Shown: positions 44,340-54,497, numbered from the stretch's first letter. The stretch is 64,000 nucleotides of DNA from Meconema thalassinum (GCA_946902985.2 OX336388.2:372855387-372919386); one strand, 5' to 3'. The notes: generated by a model not told the origin, from the letters alone. Made by a program: numbers and translations.

Positions 44340-45759
44340 GATGTTCAGTAAAGAACATATAGCCTACTTTCTCCTAAATGCATGGGTATTGTTATAACTC
44401 TTTGTCCTTTTCAAGGAGTATAATTGAATGTTGGTTGTAGTAGCTTGTTGAAATACGTGTTATACGGATATCAAACATGAATATGATATGCCCTTTGCTA
44501 GTGCTACCTCTGTACAAAATTTCATTCAATTCGGTTTCACCGTGTTTGAATTGATATGGTGAATCAATTTGCATACATACATGGCCGCTATCTGCAAACT
44601 ATTGGGCTGATGGCCTTGTCGTTTGGTCAAAATATGCTTATTACAAAAAGGTATATTGTTGCAAAATGTAGTAGAGATCAGATGAATAGATTGGTCGTAA
44701 TTTGATTTAAGGTTTTAACATTTGGATGGCCGCCATTAAGTTTCTGTAAAGATGGTGGCGATATAAAACATAACACTGAGGTGCCCTTTGCTAGTGCTAC
44801 CTCTGTACCAAATTTCGTTCAATTCGGTTTCACCGTGTTTGAATAGATAGGGGGAATCAATTTGCACACAAACATGGCCGCCATCCTCAAATTATTGGGT
44901 TGATGACCTTGTAGTTTGGTCAAAATATTTTTCATTCATAAAGGTATAACGTTACAAAAATTGGTAGAGATCAGATGATTAGGTTGGTCGTATTTTGATT
45001 TAAGCTTTTAATATTTGGGTGGCCGCCATTATGTTTTCGTAAAGATGGCGGCGAAATAAAACATGACACTGAGGTGCCCTTTCCTAGTGCTACGTCTGTA
45101 CCAAATTTCGTTCGATTCGGCTTCACCGTGTTTGAATAGATAGGGGGAATCGATTTGCACACAAACATGACCGCCATCCTCAAATTATTGGGTTGATGAC
45201 CTTGTAGGTTAGTCAAAAGATTCTTCATACATAAAGGTACAATGTTGTAAATATTGGTAGAGATCAGATGATTAGGTTGGTCGTAATTTGATTTAAGCCT
45301 TTAACATTTGGGTGGCCGCCATTATGTTTTCGTCAAGATGGCGGCGATATAAAACATGACCCTGGGGTGCCCTTTGCTATTGCTACCTCTGTACCAAATT
45401 TCGTTCAATTCGGTTTCACCGTGTTTGAATAGATAGGGGGAATCGATTTGCACACAAACATGGCAGACATCCTCAAATTATTGGGCTGATGACCTTGTAG
45501 TTTGGTCAAAAGATTCTTCATACATAGAGGTATTATGTTGCAAAAATCGGTAGAGATCAGATGATTAGGTTGGTCGTAATTTGATTTAAGCTTTTAACAT
45601 TTGGGTGGCCGCCATTACGTTTCCGTCAAGATGGCTGCGATATAAAACATGACACTGAGGTGCCCTTTGCTAGTGCTACCTCTGTACCGAATTTCGATCA
45701 ATTCGGTTTCACCGTGTTCGAATTGATAGGGGGGGGGGGGGGGGGCAGACATTCAGAGT

Positions 45760-45791
<32 letters not shown>

Positions 45792-45859
45792 ACAATTTTT
45801 CGCCCTGTGTTGATCTCATAAGTCTACTTTCATTTTTTGCAAAAATCGAAAGTAGGCTA
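44340..45859 (-). mobile_element. Helentron-like element, copy 3 (different internal unit)
   Basis: The ends follow copies 1 and 2: hairpin GTTCAGTAAAGAAC and AGCCTACTTTC at 44345-44371; CTACTTTCATTTTTTGCAAA then GAAAGTAGGCT at 45823-45859. The inside is another tandem repeat with a period of about 293 bp (GGTGCCCTTTGCTAG-type landmark near 44487, 44781, 45071, 45364, 45657). It includes GATGGCGGCGATATAAAAC and ACCAAATTTCGTTCAATTCG. A G-run and (AC)n lie at 45728-45785, matching the microsatellite position of the other copies. No protein. Confidence 0.7.
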
Positions 45860-45866
45860 AAAATAA

Positions 45867-45970
45867 TAAGCGCGCCGGGATGAGGGATGCAATGGATGAA
45901 GATGAATGAAACTGGGCAAAGATATGGAAGGAAGGGGCCGTGGCCTGTCAGAAGGTACCGTCCCAGCATA
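45867..45970 (-). mobile_element. SINE D fragment
   Basis: GCGCCGGGATGAGGGATGCA to AGGTACCGTCCCAGCAT corresponds to 15600-15700 of the longer D copy. It is cut off where the Helitron begins. Confidence 0.75.
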
Positions 45971-46159
45971 ATACTGTAATCGTACTAATATATAAAAAAG
46001 AGATGGTGTGTGTGTGTGTGTGTCTGTCTGTCTGTTACTCAATAACTCAAGAACCACAGGTCCGATTTAAATGAAATTTTGCATGGATGTAGCTGATTTA
46101 CCAGGTTTACATATGGGATACTTTTGATTTCGATATTATTCACTATTAAAAAAATAGCA

Positions 46160-46510
46160 ACCATTTTAGTGACGTCACTACACCCTTTGGTTTCAAAATT
46201 TCATATTTCCGTATCAAATAAAAAGAGAACGCTAAGAAATAGCGAACTTTTGATGGTACATATGAGCTTCAAAATTTAATTTCCTATCCGAAAGGTCCTC
46301 ATCACTTTTCGTGTATCTCCAACGGTTAGCGAGTAAAATCCACATATGTGACGTCACTACACCCTTTGGTTTCAAAATTTCATATTTCCATTTCAAATAA
46401 AAGAGAACGCTAAGAAATAGCAAACGTTTGATGCATACACGAGATTTAACATTTAATTTTCTATCCAAAAGGTCCTTATCACTTTTCGTTTATCTCCAAC
46501 GGTTAGCGAG
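46160..46510. repeat. Two tandem units of about 187 bp in the Helitron
   Basis: Both units contain ACGTCACTACACCCTTTGG, ATAAAAAGAGAACGCTAAG or the same minus one A, and CACTTTTCGT...ATCTCCAACGGTTAGCG. Confidence 0.88.
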
Positions 46511-47529
46511 TAAAACCGAAATTTGTGCAATAAAACACAGTCAACACCGAGCGGTGCAGTACATCTCTACGTACATAAAAATTAAAGTTTGTATGTTTTT
46601 TTTCGCAATTTCTACGGAAATTTGAGTTATTTACGCGTTTCAGACTGTTTTATTATGGATGCGCGCGAAAATATTTTTTTTGTCTGTCTGTCTGTTTGTG
46701 GACAATTTTGTTCCCTTATAACTCGAGAACGGCTGGGTGTATCAACGTAAAATTTGGTACAGATATCCATAAGAGGCACGACACTAATCATTGATGCAAC
46801 CCTTCTCCGTACCTCTCATAAAAGAGGGCCTACCCCCTTAAAATACATGCTGAAATAGGAGTAGAAGTATGAGACAAAGATCATTTTCAGCCCCTCAATG
46901 TGACAGACAAAACTCGGGGGCCCTAAAGGTCCCCAAAATCCACATTTTAAAGCCCTAAACCAATCATTTTTGAGATATTCCCAGAAAACTAATTTCATTT
47001 AATAAACTAATGAACGAATACAAGCCGGTAACCATGGCAACAGATTCTCAGAGGTCCATCTATTGCTGTAAGATGCAATGCAATTCCATTAATTACATTG
47101 GTGTGAAAGTTTGCAAACGGCTAGAAGGTTATAACGGAACCAAATTAAGCTGTAAAATTCATCAATACGTATAATGCGCTTAAGGGGGTCAAGGGGTACA
47201 CTAAAAATTTTTCACGCGATTTACACCTGTGGGTGTGGTACGGCAGGTCTATTATATTCCTATCCCTATATTATATTATTATTATTAGTATTATATTATG
47301 GCGTACAACGACGATACAAAGCCCCTCGGTGCCAGAAACAAAACTTGGGGGCCTCGAAAACTACATTATAAGGCTCTAAAACCAACAGTATCTGAAATAT
47401 TCCCAGAAAACTAATTTAATTTAACAAACTAATGAAGGAATGGAAATCGGTAACCATGACAACATTATCTCAAGGGGTGGCATCCAACTTTCTATCTATT
47501 TCTGTAAGAATCAATATCACTCCATTTAT

Positions 47530-48277
47530 ACCTTGCCACGGTGGGTGAGTGGATAGCGTGTCGGTCTACTAACCCCAAGATTGCAGGTTCACTCCTGGCC
47601 GTGGTACAGGCCGGACGTTTGTTTTAGACCAGTGAAAAATCTTAATGGAAGCCTGGAGGCGAGTTACTACAGTACCTGTAGCTGCCCCAAGCGCTCCGAT
47701 GATTGATAAAGCTGTTTCACACTATTGCTGGAGTATAGTCACTGGCAAATATAATGACGTTCTGTTCGTAACTACGTAACGTGTACATCCGTGTCACACA
47801 ATACTTCGACGTGGACTATACTGTCTGCTCAAGTCTAGAATTCCATTACATCAGATCGGTGGTGACAAATGTGAAGTGATAGAGTGAGAGAGTGACTGTG
47901 TACAGGCTCACCCGCAGGTTTGAAGGTCAAGGGCAATCGTCTAAAACAAACGTCCAGCCTGTACGTGATTTTTGAAAGGCGGCAAAAATACGACTCGCAT
48001 GTCATACGATGTTGGCATGTCAAAGAACCCGTTTGAATTCAGTAGGCCGTGTTCATAATGACAAAATTAACCTCAGGGGATTCCGCCAACACAAAGTTCC
48101 TCATTTATTTACTAGAAAGCGCTATAGTGTTCAAGGAGCTTAGATATCTACCATCCTTGACTTTCATAGTGATTCAAGGAACAACGAAATTTCGACATGC
48201 AAGCTACCCTCTGGGTGTCAAATTACGAAGCTTGCACCCGGCATCCAAGGCCATACGATATCATTATTATTAGGCTC
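47530..48277 (+). mobile_element. SINE A inserted in the Helitron, interrupted by a MITE
   Basis: A 10-bp duplication CTCCATTTAT (47520-47529, 48278-48287) flanks it. The head is CACGGTGGGTGAGTGGATAG with GCAGGTTCACTCCTGGCC. The body resumes at 47965 with GTGATTTTTGAAAGGCGG and ends with the CATACGATATCATTATTATT tail. Without the inner MITE it is about 390 bp, like other A copies. Confidence 0.9.
47608..47960. mobile_element. MITE with 22-bp TIRs and GTAC duplication
   Basis: This 353-bp unit begins AGGCCGGACGTTTGTTTTAG and ends with the inverse AGGCTGGACGTTTGTTTTAG. It is flanked by GTAC on both sides (47604-47607, 47961-47964). Removing it restores the SINE A sequence GGCCGTGGTACGTGATT. 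A 4-bp duplication excludes Tc1/mariner, hAT and standard Harbinger; the family is not identified. No coding content. Confidence 0.88.
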
Positions 48278-49727
48278 CTCCATTTATTACATTTCTGTGA
48301 AAGTTTGCAAATGGCTATTAGGTTATCACGGAACCAATGTAGACTGTATAATTCGTCAATGCAATTAAGGGGGTCAAGGGGAAACCTAGAATTTTTTCAT
48401 GCAATTTCACGAGCGACATATAGTACAGAAAGTCTATTATATCTACAAACAGAAACATTATTTTCAAAAATTCCTGAATTGAATCAGCATTTTTTGCGGC
48501 TTTTAGGAATTTGGGCCATTTGAGGCTAAAGAATCTGAATTTTCATGCACCACAAGCCTTTATAATTTATGAAAGAGGTCTTCCTGTGTATGGGGACCTA
48601 ACACAACGTAGAGGGACATTTTTTATGTGAGGTGTATTGCGTTTCGTCTACAAGGCTTTCAATTCTATTTCACGTCATGAAGTACACGTTAGGTGAATTT
48701 AGTTTGAGAGCAGATTTTAACTAATCTTTTTTTTTTTTTTTTTTGTCGACATACGGGTTCATCGTAAGGATGATTTTTTTTGATACGTATGGTAGATATA
48801 CCCATATTTGGATATCTGGGTGATATGTTGTAGACAATAGAATTGTCTGTCTGTCTTTCTGTGTATCTTTATGTACGCCTATAAATCGTCTTCGGATGCT
48901 TGGTGCATCGTAAAATTACATATGGTAAACATGAGTCAATACACCAATCATTTATAAAACTCCTCACCGTACTTTTCAAACAGTAGAAAGGTGGATATAG
49001 GGAAAAACTTCGCAAAATACATGCTAAAATAGGCGAAATATAAAAAGTATCCTAGAAGGACGATCAAAGCATATGTTTCGCTTCTCAATGTGAGACCCAA
49101 AATTCGCGACTCTATAAGGGGTCTCCGAAAACCACATTTTAAGGCCCTTAAATTAACAGTGTGTGTGATATTCCCAGAAAACTAACTTCGTTCTGATAAA
49201 CTTATGAAGGAATGACAAGCCGCTAACCATTGCAACAGTAGCTCAATTGATAATGTCTGGTGTTAATATATAACACCGTTCGAAGAACGGGTACTTCTGC
49301 TAGTAATATGATAAAACTCAAAACATGGAATGATCTGCTCGTTGTCTAGATGGAAAACCACTAAAGACTAAATTCGGCAAATTTCATCAAGTAAATAAGT
49401 TCAAGTATTTAGGATAAGTAATTTAGCCATCAGGATTGACTCGTGAGGCAAACAAAAAATAATTTTTAAATTACAGAAGGCCTATAGAATCACCGGGAAC
49501 AAATATAAGAAAATATCAATATCAAAGAACGCAAAATTAAGACATCACGCCCACAGTAATCAAACCTGTAGCACTGTATGCTTCGGAAACCTCAATCATT
49601 GGAGGGGCAGATCACTTAATAACGACCTAGAGAAACAAGAAAGAAACATATTGAGGACAATTCTTGGTCCAGTTTGTTCAGAAGGAATCTGGATGAAACG
49701 GAAGACTCAGGAGTTTCATTAGCATGC

Positions 49728-49791
<64 letters not shown>
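49728..49791. repeat. (TAA)n microsatellite, SINE A tail
   Basis: About 21 TAA units forming the tail of the minus-strand SINE. Confidence 0.95.
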
Positions 49792-49792
<1 letters not shown>

Positions 49793-50086
49793 TCATGGCC
49801 TCAGGTACCGGGTGCAAGCTTTGTTATTTGACACCCAAAGGGTAGCTTGCGTGTCGAATTTTGTTGTTCCTTAAAGCACTATGAAAGTCAAGGAGCTTTG
49901 ATATCTAAGTTCCTTGAACACTATAGCGCTTTCTAGTAAAGAAATGAGGAACTTTGTGCTGGCGGAAACTCCAGATATTAATTTTGCCATTTTGAACACG
50001 GCCTACTGAATTCAAATGGGTTCTTTGACATGCCAACATCGTATGACATGGTGTCGTAATTTTTGACGCCTTTCAAATATCACTTA

Positions 50087-50735
50087 AGCTGGGTTTTCCT
50101 AGGCGCGGAAGCGGAGAGCGGAACGCGGAAAGCGGAGTCGGCTCTCCTCTGGTCATATGTAATTTTAATGGTACTGTTTTCCTAGAAGAGGAGCGGACCG
50201 CCGCTTGACGAGCGGAACTCGCCCCTCCGCGTTCCTCTGCTCCCGACTGGCGGAGTGGCTGGACGTCTGTACAAGTTGTGTGTAGTTTTATTAAATTGTG
50301 TCCCTTGTGTGTTTTGTATAAAGTGTGTGCACCATGAGTGTGTGTCGGTTTACTGCTTCCGAAGATGAACAACTGATTGAGTTGGTTCATGGTCATCCTA
50401 TAATGTGGAATCTAATAGAGAAAGAATATAAGAATGTTGTGAAGAAAGATGTCATATGTCACTTGCACATTTTTGATCCTTCACTAAATGCAGTAGTAAC
50501 TCTTCCTCCTCCTCTTCCAAGTGTAATAAAATAGAAAGTCTAGATTCCACGTCCATATCGACCTCACCTTATCACTCCTAGTACACTATACAAATGAGCT
50601 ACCGTTCCGCTCTCCGCCAGAGGACAAGTCCGCGTCTAGCAAAACACAATTCAGCTAGCTGATGACTCACGAGCGGAGACCCGACTCCGCTCTCCGCGTT
50701 CCGCTCTCCGCTTCCGCGCCTAGGAAAACCCGGCT
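50087..50735 (+). mobile_element. PIF/Harbinger-like element inside SINE A
   Basis: Termini AGCTGGGTTTTCCTAGGCGC and inverted AGCCGGGTTTTCCTAGGCGC give TIRs of about 55 bp with two or three mismatches (stretch AAGCGGAGAGCGGAACGCGG on both). They are flanked by TTA at 50084-50086 and 50736-50738. A 3-bp TTA/TWA duplication is the mark of PIF/Harbinger. The uninterrupted SINE A at 31969-31990 shows the empty site. It is 649 bp and lacks the DDE nuclease but keeps a short ORF with a MADF-like start. Confidence 0.88.
50335..50534 (+). CDS. Short MADF/MYB-like ORF of the Harbinger-like element
   Basis: ATG 50335 opens a 66-codon frame that ends TAG at 50532-50534. Residues 8-40 (SEDEQLIELVHGHPIMW, then YKNVVKKDV) match the first two helices of a MADF domain: an acidic lead, LI-x-LV-x2-HP-x-(L/M)W and a later aromatic. 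MADF or MYB-like DNA-binding proteins are the second protein of many Harbinger transposons and bind the TIRs with the nuclease. The remaining 26 residues are unlike MADF, so the domain is cut by internal deletion. It could be expressed only from an outside promoter; probably non-functional. Confidence 0.6.
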
Positions 50736-51324
50736 TTACCACAGCCAGGAGCGAACCTGCAAGCTTGGGGTTAGTAGACCAACACGTTAACCACTCACCC
50801 ACCGTGGCAAGCTATTAGCATGCTGAAATAAAAACCTTTCAAGTTATAACCCAGGCTAAGGAGCGCTTAGACGCACCGCGTACCTGGTCCACACGCCGCT
50901 GGCTCGCTCGCTCCGCTCGCGCAGCCAGCGTCTACCTTAAATTATTAGAAGCTGACACCTTCAGGAAAAAGCGATTGAAGTTCTACGGTCTCATGATCAG
51001 AATAAACAATGACAGGCTCACAAAAAGGATTCTAAACTTTGCTCTCTCAATGAAAGCCAAGAAAAACTGGCTTAGTGAAATAGAAAAAAGATCAATAAAT
51101 GGCATTACATAGAAAATTATACAAGATCGACTCCGGTTCAGAATATTATTCAACAGCCATCATTTCTCTGAGAAAATGACCACTAGGACCAAGAAATCAT
51201 GGACTAAACAACGGAGGAAGATTTTAAGTGCCCGGATGAAAAGATTCTGGGAGAAGAAAAAAAACCATCATCGCCTAAATAAGTTTTATCTGGCTCCACA
51301 GATAGGCATAACGATATAAATAAT

Positions 51325-51437
51325 AATGATAATAATCTAATAATAATAACAATAATAGTAATAATAAAATAATAATAAAATAATAGGCTCTAAATAAAGT
51401 TTCTCCGCTACACCGAGAAACATGGATATGTTTTTAG
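51325..51437. repeat. Degenerate (TAA)n-rich patch
   Basis: AATAATAATAACAATAATAG-type triplets between the LINE relic and the next SINE. Confidence 0.8.
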
Positions 51438-51942
51438 TTGGTTGGGTGGTTCCTCAGTTTAGGGGCTGCGACAACGCGGTCATGTAGCCCCTTGTACTTT
51501 GGGTGTGTGTAGAATCTGTCTGATAACCGGTGTTAATTTTGATGACTGTATTAATGTGTGTTATCTGTAATTCAGGCAAGGACTGCAGACGATCAATTTC
51601 AAGTAGTTCCTACTTTTGCTACCTAATGCTACCGTCAACAACACCTAGCTGTGAACTTGGCTACTAGATGCTACCACAACCAGCACCAGGCGGTGAACGT
51701 CGGAACTTAAAGAGCGTTAATCAAATCTAACCTACAAATTTAGCTTCACACAAATTGTAGTTAGTGAAAGATTCTTTTACATGCCATAAATCTATGACAA
51801 GGCCCACCGGCTTTACTTTCCCTCCGAAGGAAGGCATACTGAGGGATGTTTAACACTCTTAAAAATCCGACGACTTCGGTTTGAACCCGTGATCTTGAGC
51901 ATAGAAGCTCAGTATGTTACCAACTACGCCACCGAAGCCTAG
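51438..51942 (-). mobile_element. SINE B1
   Basis: On the minus strand the head GGCTTCGGTGGCGTAGTTGG lies at about 51940-51921. The B-box is damaged (CGGGTTCAAACC only partly kept). The core TTTTTAAGAGTGTTAAAC and the tail ending CTAAACTGAGGAACCACCC follow. No clear target duplication was found. Confidence 0.82.
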
Positions 51943-52045
51943 ATGATGAATACTTGTTGCCTTGGTAATCATATAGGAGGCCTTGAAGACGAACACTTGT
52001 TGCCATGGTTGAAAATGTGTCCACATTAATCATAGATAAGAGTTG

Positions 52046-52169
52046 GTTGGTTGGTTCCTTAGTTTAGGGGATGCGACAACGCAGTCATGTAGCCCCGTGT
52101 ACTTTGGGTGTGTGTAGAATCTGTCTGATAACCGGTGTTAATTGTGATGTCTGTGTTAGTGTGTGGTAG
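52046..52169 (-). mobile_element. 5'-truncated SINE B1 tail with target duplication
   Basis: Only the last 124 bp of B1 (tail) are present. They are bounded by an exact 13-bp duplication TAGATAAGAGTTG (52033-52045 and 52170-52182), so this is a true truncated insertion, not a decayed longer copy. Confidence 0.92.
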
Positions 52170-52189
52170 TAGATAAGAGTTGTCGTTGC

Positions 52190-52905
52190 TTGTTTTAAGG
52201 GCTGGGAAAACGCGGTCAAGTAGCCCCATGTATTTGCGTGAGTGTACTTTGTGTGATATTGTGATGGCTGTACTAGTTTATTTGTAAATTGGGGGATAGG
52301 ATTGGGAAGGAGACGGCCATGGTTTTAAGCTAGGAACCATCCCAGCATTTTCCTGGAGTAGAAGTGGGGGTAAACGACGGGAAACCACTTCCACGTTTAC
52401 TGAGGTGGGAATCGAACCCTCCTCTTCTCAGTTTTGCCTCACGAGGCTGAGTGTACCCCCGTTCCATCCCTCACACCAGAATCAAAGTTTCTTAGCCGAG
52501 CCGGGAATTGAACCCGGACTTCCGGGCGAATCATAGAAAGACCCCCAGCCCTGATACATTCCATGTTAATATGAAAATCCACAGCCTGCTTCCAGTCTCC
52601 GATCGGGTCAGGAATGGAATGAATGAAGCCCCATCTAGCGGCGAGGATATGGACTGTGCCGGATGCCGAGGCCTGACGCACTCCTCTGGGGCAACGATTA
52701 AATGAATGACAAATGAGATGAAATGATAATGGAGAGTGTTGCTGGAATGAAGTTTTGACAGGGAAAACCGGAGTGCCCGGAGAAAAACCTGTCTGCCTCC
52801 GTTTTGTCCAGCACAGATCTCACATGGAGTGACCGGGATTTGAACCACGGAGCCAGCGGTGAGAGGCCGGCGTGCTGCCGCCTAAGCCACGGAGGCTTGC
52901 CCATG
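52190..52905 (-). mobile_element. Cluster of minus-strand tRNA-headed SINE pieces
   Basis: Three tRNA-like boxes in inverse orientation can be read: GAGGTGGGAATCGAACCCTC near 52403, GAATTGAACCCGGACTTCC near 52505 and GGGATTTGAACCACGGAGCC near 52833. Between them are an F-type tail and core at 52200-52390 (AACGCGGTCAAGTAGCCCC; AGCTAGGAACCATCCC) and a piece with GAATGAAGCCCCATCTAGCG near 52618. The last unit ends with CCTAAGCCACGGAGGC at 52890. These are at least two and probably three SINEs, some truncated. I could not draw exact borders. Confidence 0.65.
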
Positions 52906-52934
52906 TTAATAATAATAATAATAATAATAATAAT
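52906..52934. repeat. (TAA)n microsatellite, left part
   Basis: About 9 TAA units; the run resumes at 53946 on the far side of an inserted element. Confidence 0.9.
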
Positions 52935-52935
52935 T

Positions 52936-53943
52936 AGGGTTCGGAAGTTTAAGACGTAAAGAAGTACAAAATATGCAAGCAAATATGCCCTAAAACTAGC
53001 TAAATATGACCTAAAAACTATGGCATATGAGATGCATTTTTGGGATAGGTAGAGTATCACTAACACAGGCCTACAGTAAATGCTGAATGACGTCCGTAGA
53101 GGAGCGCCATATTGGAATCAGGTCTTCTAAACCTGCTATATGCCTGTTCCGGGAAAGAAAGAAAAATATATCCACTACGCAAGGGGTGCCCAACCTTTTT
53201 TTAAACTAAGAGCCACATTGTAAATAGTTGGGGGACCTTACGGGCCAATAACACTCTGGGGGGTTTGGGGGCTATTTTTTTAAAAAAATATAGGTGCAAT
53301 ATGGTGATATTTGTGGCTGTCTGACCTTAGTTTTCTTCGTATTGTTGCAGTTTTCTATATTTATTTGTAGTGGATAAAACAATAAAACACTAAAAATACA
53401 TTTACATATTTTTAATTAATCCCTTTAAAATAGAAGTACTATGATATTCAATACATATACAGCACAAATGACAAAGAGTATTTATGTTCATTTGACACAA
53501 TTATTAATCAAATTATCAAATAAAGTTCATAATGATTTACTTTAGTGCGACGACTGGAACTGCTGTGGCTGCTTTGTCCAGTTGGCTTTAGTTGTTCCAA
53601 AGTTTTGGCGACACGGCGCAGGCGCGGAGCGGCGGGCCGGAGGAAACAGTCTCGCGGGCATTAGGTTGGGCAGTCCTGCACTACACTATTCGGACGCAGG
53701 TAACATGCACCTTGTTAACGACACCTCAATTTAAACAACAATGCTGAAATTATAACCAAATATGACCTTATATCACTTAAATATGACCAAATATGACCAA
53801 AACAATAAAAATGGCCGAAATATGCATTTATAGGCAACATCAAATTGCTTTAAACGTGGTCAGGGACCCGTCATTCAAACTTATTTTTCAGATTTCGGGT
53901 AAAATGAGCTCGAAAAAAAAAACTTTTCCTTAACATCCGAACC
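52936..53943. mobile_element. MITE in a microsatellite, holding a hAT MITE
   Basis: Left terminus AGGGTTCGGAAGTTTAAG, right terminus inverted AAGGTTCGGATGTTAAGG. The interior on both sides is rich in AAATATGACC-type words (about 52960-53030 and 53755-53815). Both ends abut (TAA)n, consistent with insertion into that microsatellite; the target duplication cannot be told apart from the repeat. Non-coding. Confidence 0.62.
53181..53678. mobile_element. hAT-like MITE
   Basis: Termini AAGGGGTGCCCAACC and inverted CAGGACTGCCCAACC, flanked by CACTACGC (53173-53180) and CACTACAC (53679-53686), 7 of 8 identical. CAGGGGTGCCCAACC is a common hAT terminus. Length 498 bp; left part AT-rich, right part GC-rich (GGCGCGGAGCGGCGGGCCGG near 53617); no transposase. 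Confidence 0.78.
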
Positions 53944-53945
53944 TT

Positions 53946-53946
53946 A

Positions 53947-53996
<50 letters not shown>
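53946..53996. repeat. (TAA)n microsatellite, right part
   Basis: About 16 TAA units, continuation of the run at 52906-52934. Confidence 0.93.
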
Positions 53997-53997
<1 letters not shown>

Positions 53998-54495
53998 GCG
54001 CAATGCCTAAACCACAATTAACTTACAGGGGAACAGCAGATAAACCATAAACACCACTCTGCTAAAGAAAGACCACATCATTTATTTTAGAAGGGAATTA
54101 AAACCTTGAGAAAGTTGTTATGTGCACATTGAAAGAATATTTCATAGGGACACATTGTAACCGCTCGCAATTAAAAGGTCTTTCTAATTAAAGAGCAGGC
54201 AGGCATATTAAAATACAGCGCCATTTAAGAAGAGAAGGTGGGAGGAATAAAAAGCATCAGAGAATAAGCTCGTCCCTCGTACACTTCTTGCCGTCATCAT
54301 CAGTGAGCATCAACATCTACAGTGTCGTAACTACGGGGGATGTTCAAGGGAATTAATCCCCACAGAGCCATTCATGGCCCGTGAGTTGGGACAGCCTCCA
54401 ATAATAAAAAGCCTGCCCAATAGCCACTGGGAGCTGTCCGCCCTGCAGATGCTATGTTTGCCGCTAGAGGCGCTGCATGATCAGTTCAGTTGCCG

Positions 54496-54497
<2 letters not shown>
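53997..54497. other. No recognisable feature
   Basis: 500 bp of mixed sequence without supported coding content or repeat ends. Confidence 0.45.

Larger units (their letters stand above)
45980..49303 (+). mobile_element. Helitron, non-autonomous
   Basis: The 5' end is TCGTACTAATATATAAAAAAG, directly after an A. The 3' end has a GC-rich hairpin CCGTTC-GAA-GAACGG (49276-49290), then GTACTTCTG and CTAG (49300-49303), followed by T. TC at the start, a hairpin about 10 bp before a CTRR end, and insertion between A and T are the diagnostic Helitron termini. Inside are two units of about 187 bp (TGACGTCACTACACCCTTTG near 46171 and 46352). A repeated AAGGGGGTCAAGGGG block occurs at 47182 and 48366, and SINE A is inserted. 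No Rep/helicase protein is encoded, so it depends on another element. Confidence 0.82.
49729..50813 (-). mobile_element. SINE A inserted in LINE, itself interrupted
   Basis: Exact 11-bp duplication ATTAGCATGCT (49718-49728, 50814-50824). The (TAA)n tail is at 49729-49791. The body reads toward the head, which resumes after the inner element at 50739 (CCACAGCCAGGAGCGAACCT; CCACTCACCCACCGTGG at 50792). On the minus strand this is a complete SINE A. Confidence 0.92.
49345..51320 (+). pseudogene. LINE 3' relic, split by SINE A plus Harbinger-like element
   Basis: Plus-strand fragments of the LINE family also seen at 2277-3075 and 61200-62050. Before the insertion: KFHQVNKFKYLG near 49380, then a KISISKNAKLRHH-like block and LYASETS near 49575. 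After it (50825-51320): RKKRLKFYGLMIRINND and LRFRILFNSHHFSEKM. Several stops and frameshifts are present. A GC-rich 70-bp patch at 50870-50935 with CTCGCTCGCTCCGCTCGCGC looks foreign to the LINE. Only the C-terminal region after RT is represented. Confidence 0.75.

Noticed and set aside
45740..45800. (AC)n/G-run as an independent microsatellite locus
   Set aside because: It occupies the same position relative to the element end as the (GTCT)n and (CAGA)n runs of the other two copies, so it is part of the Helentron-like element.
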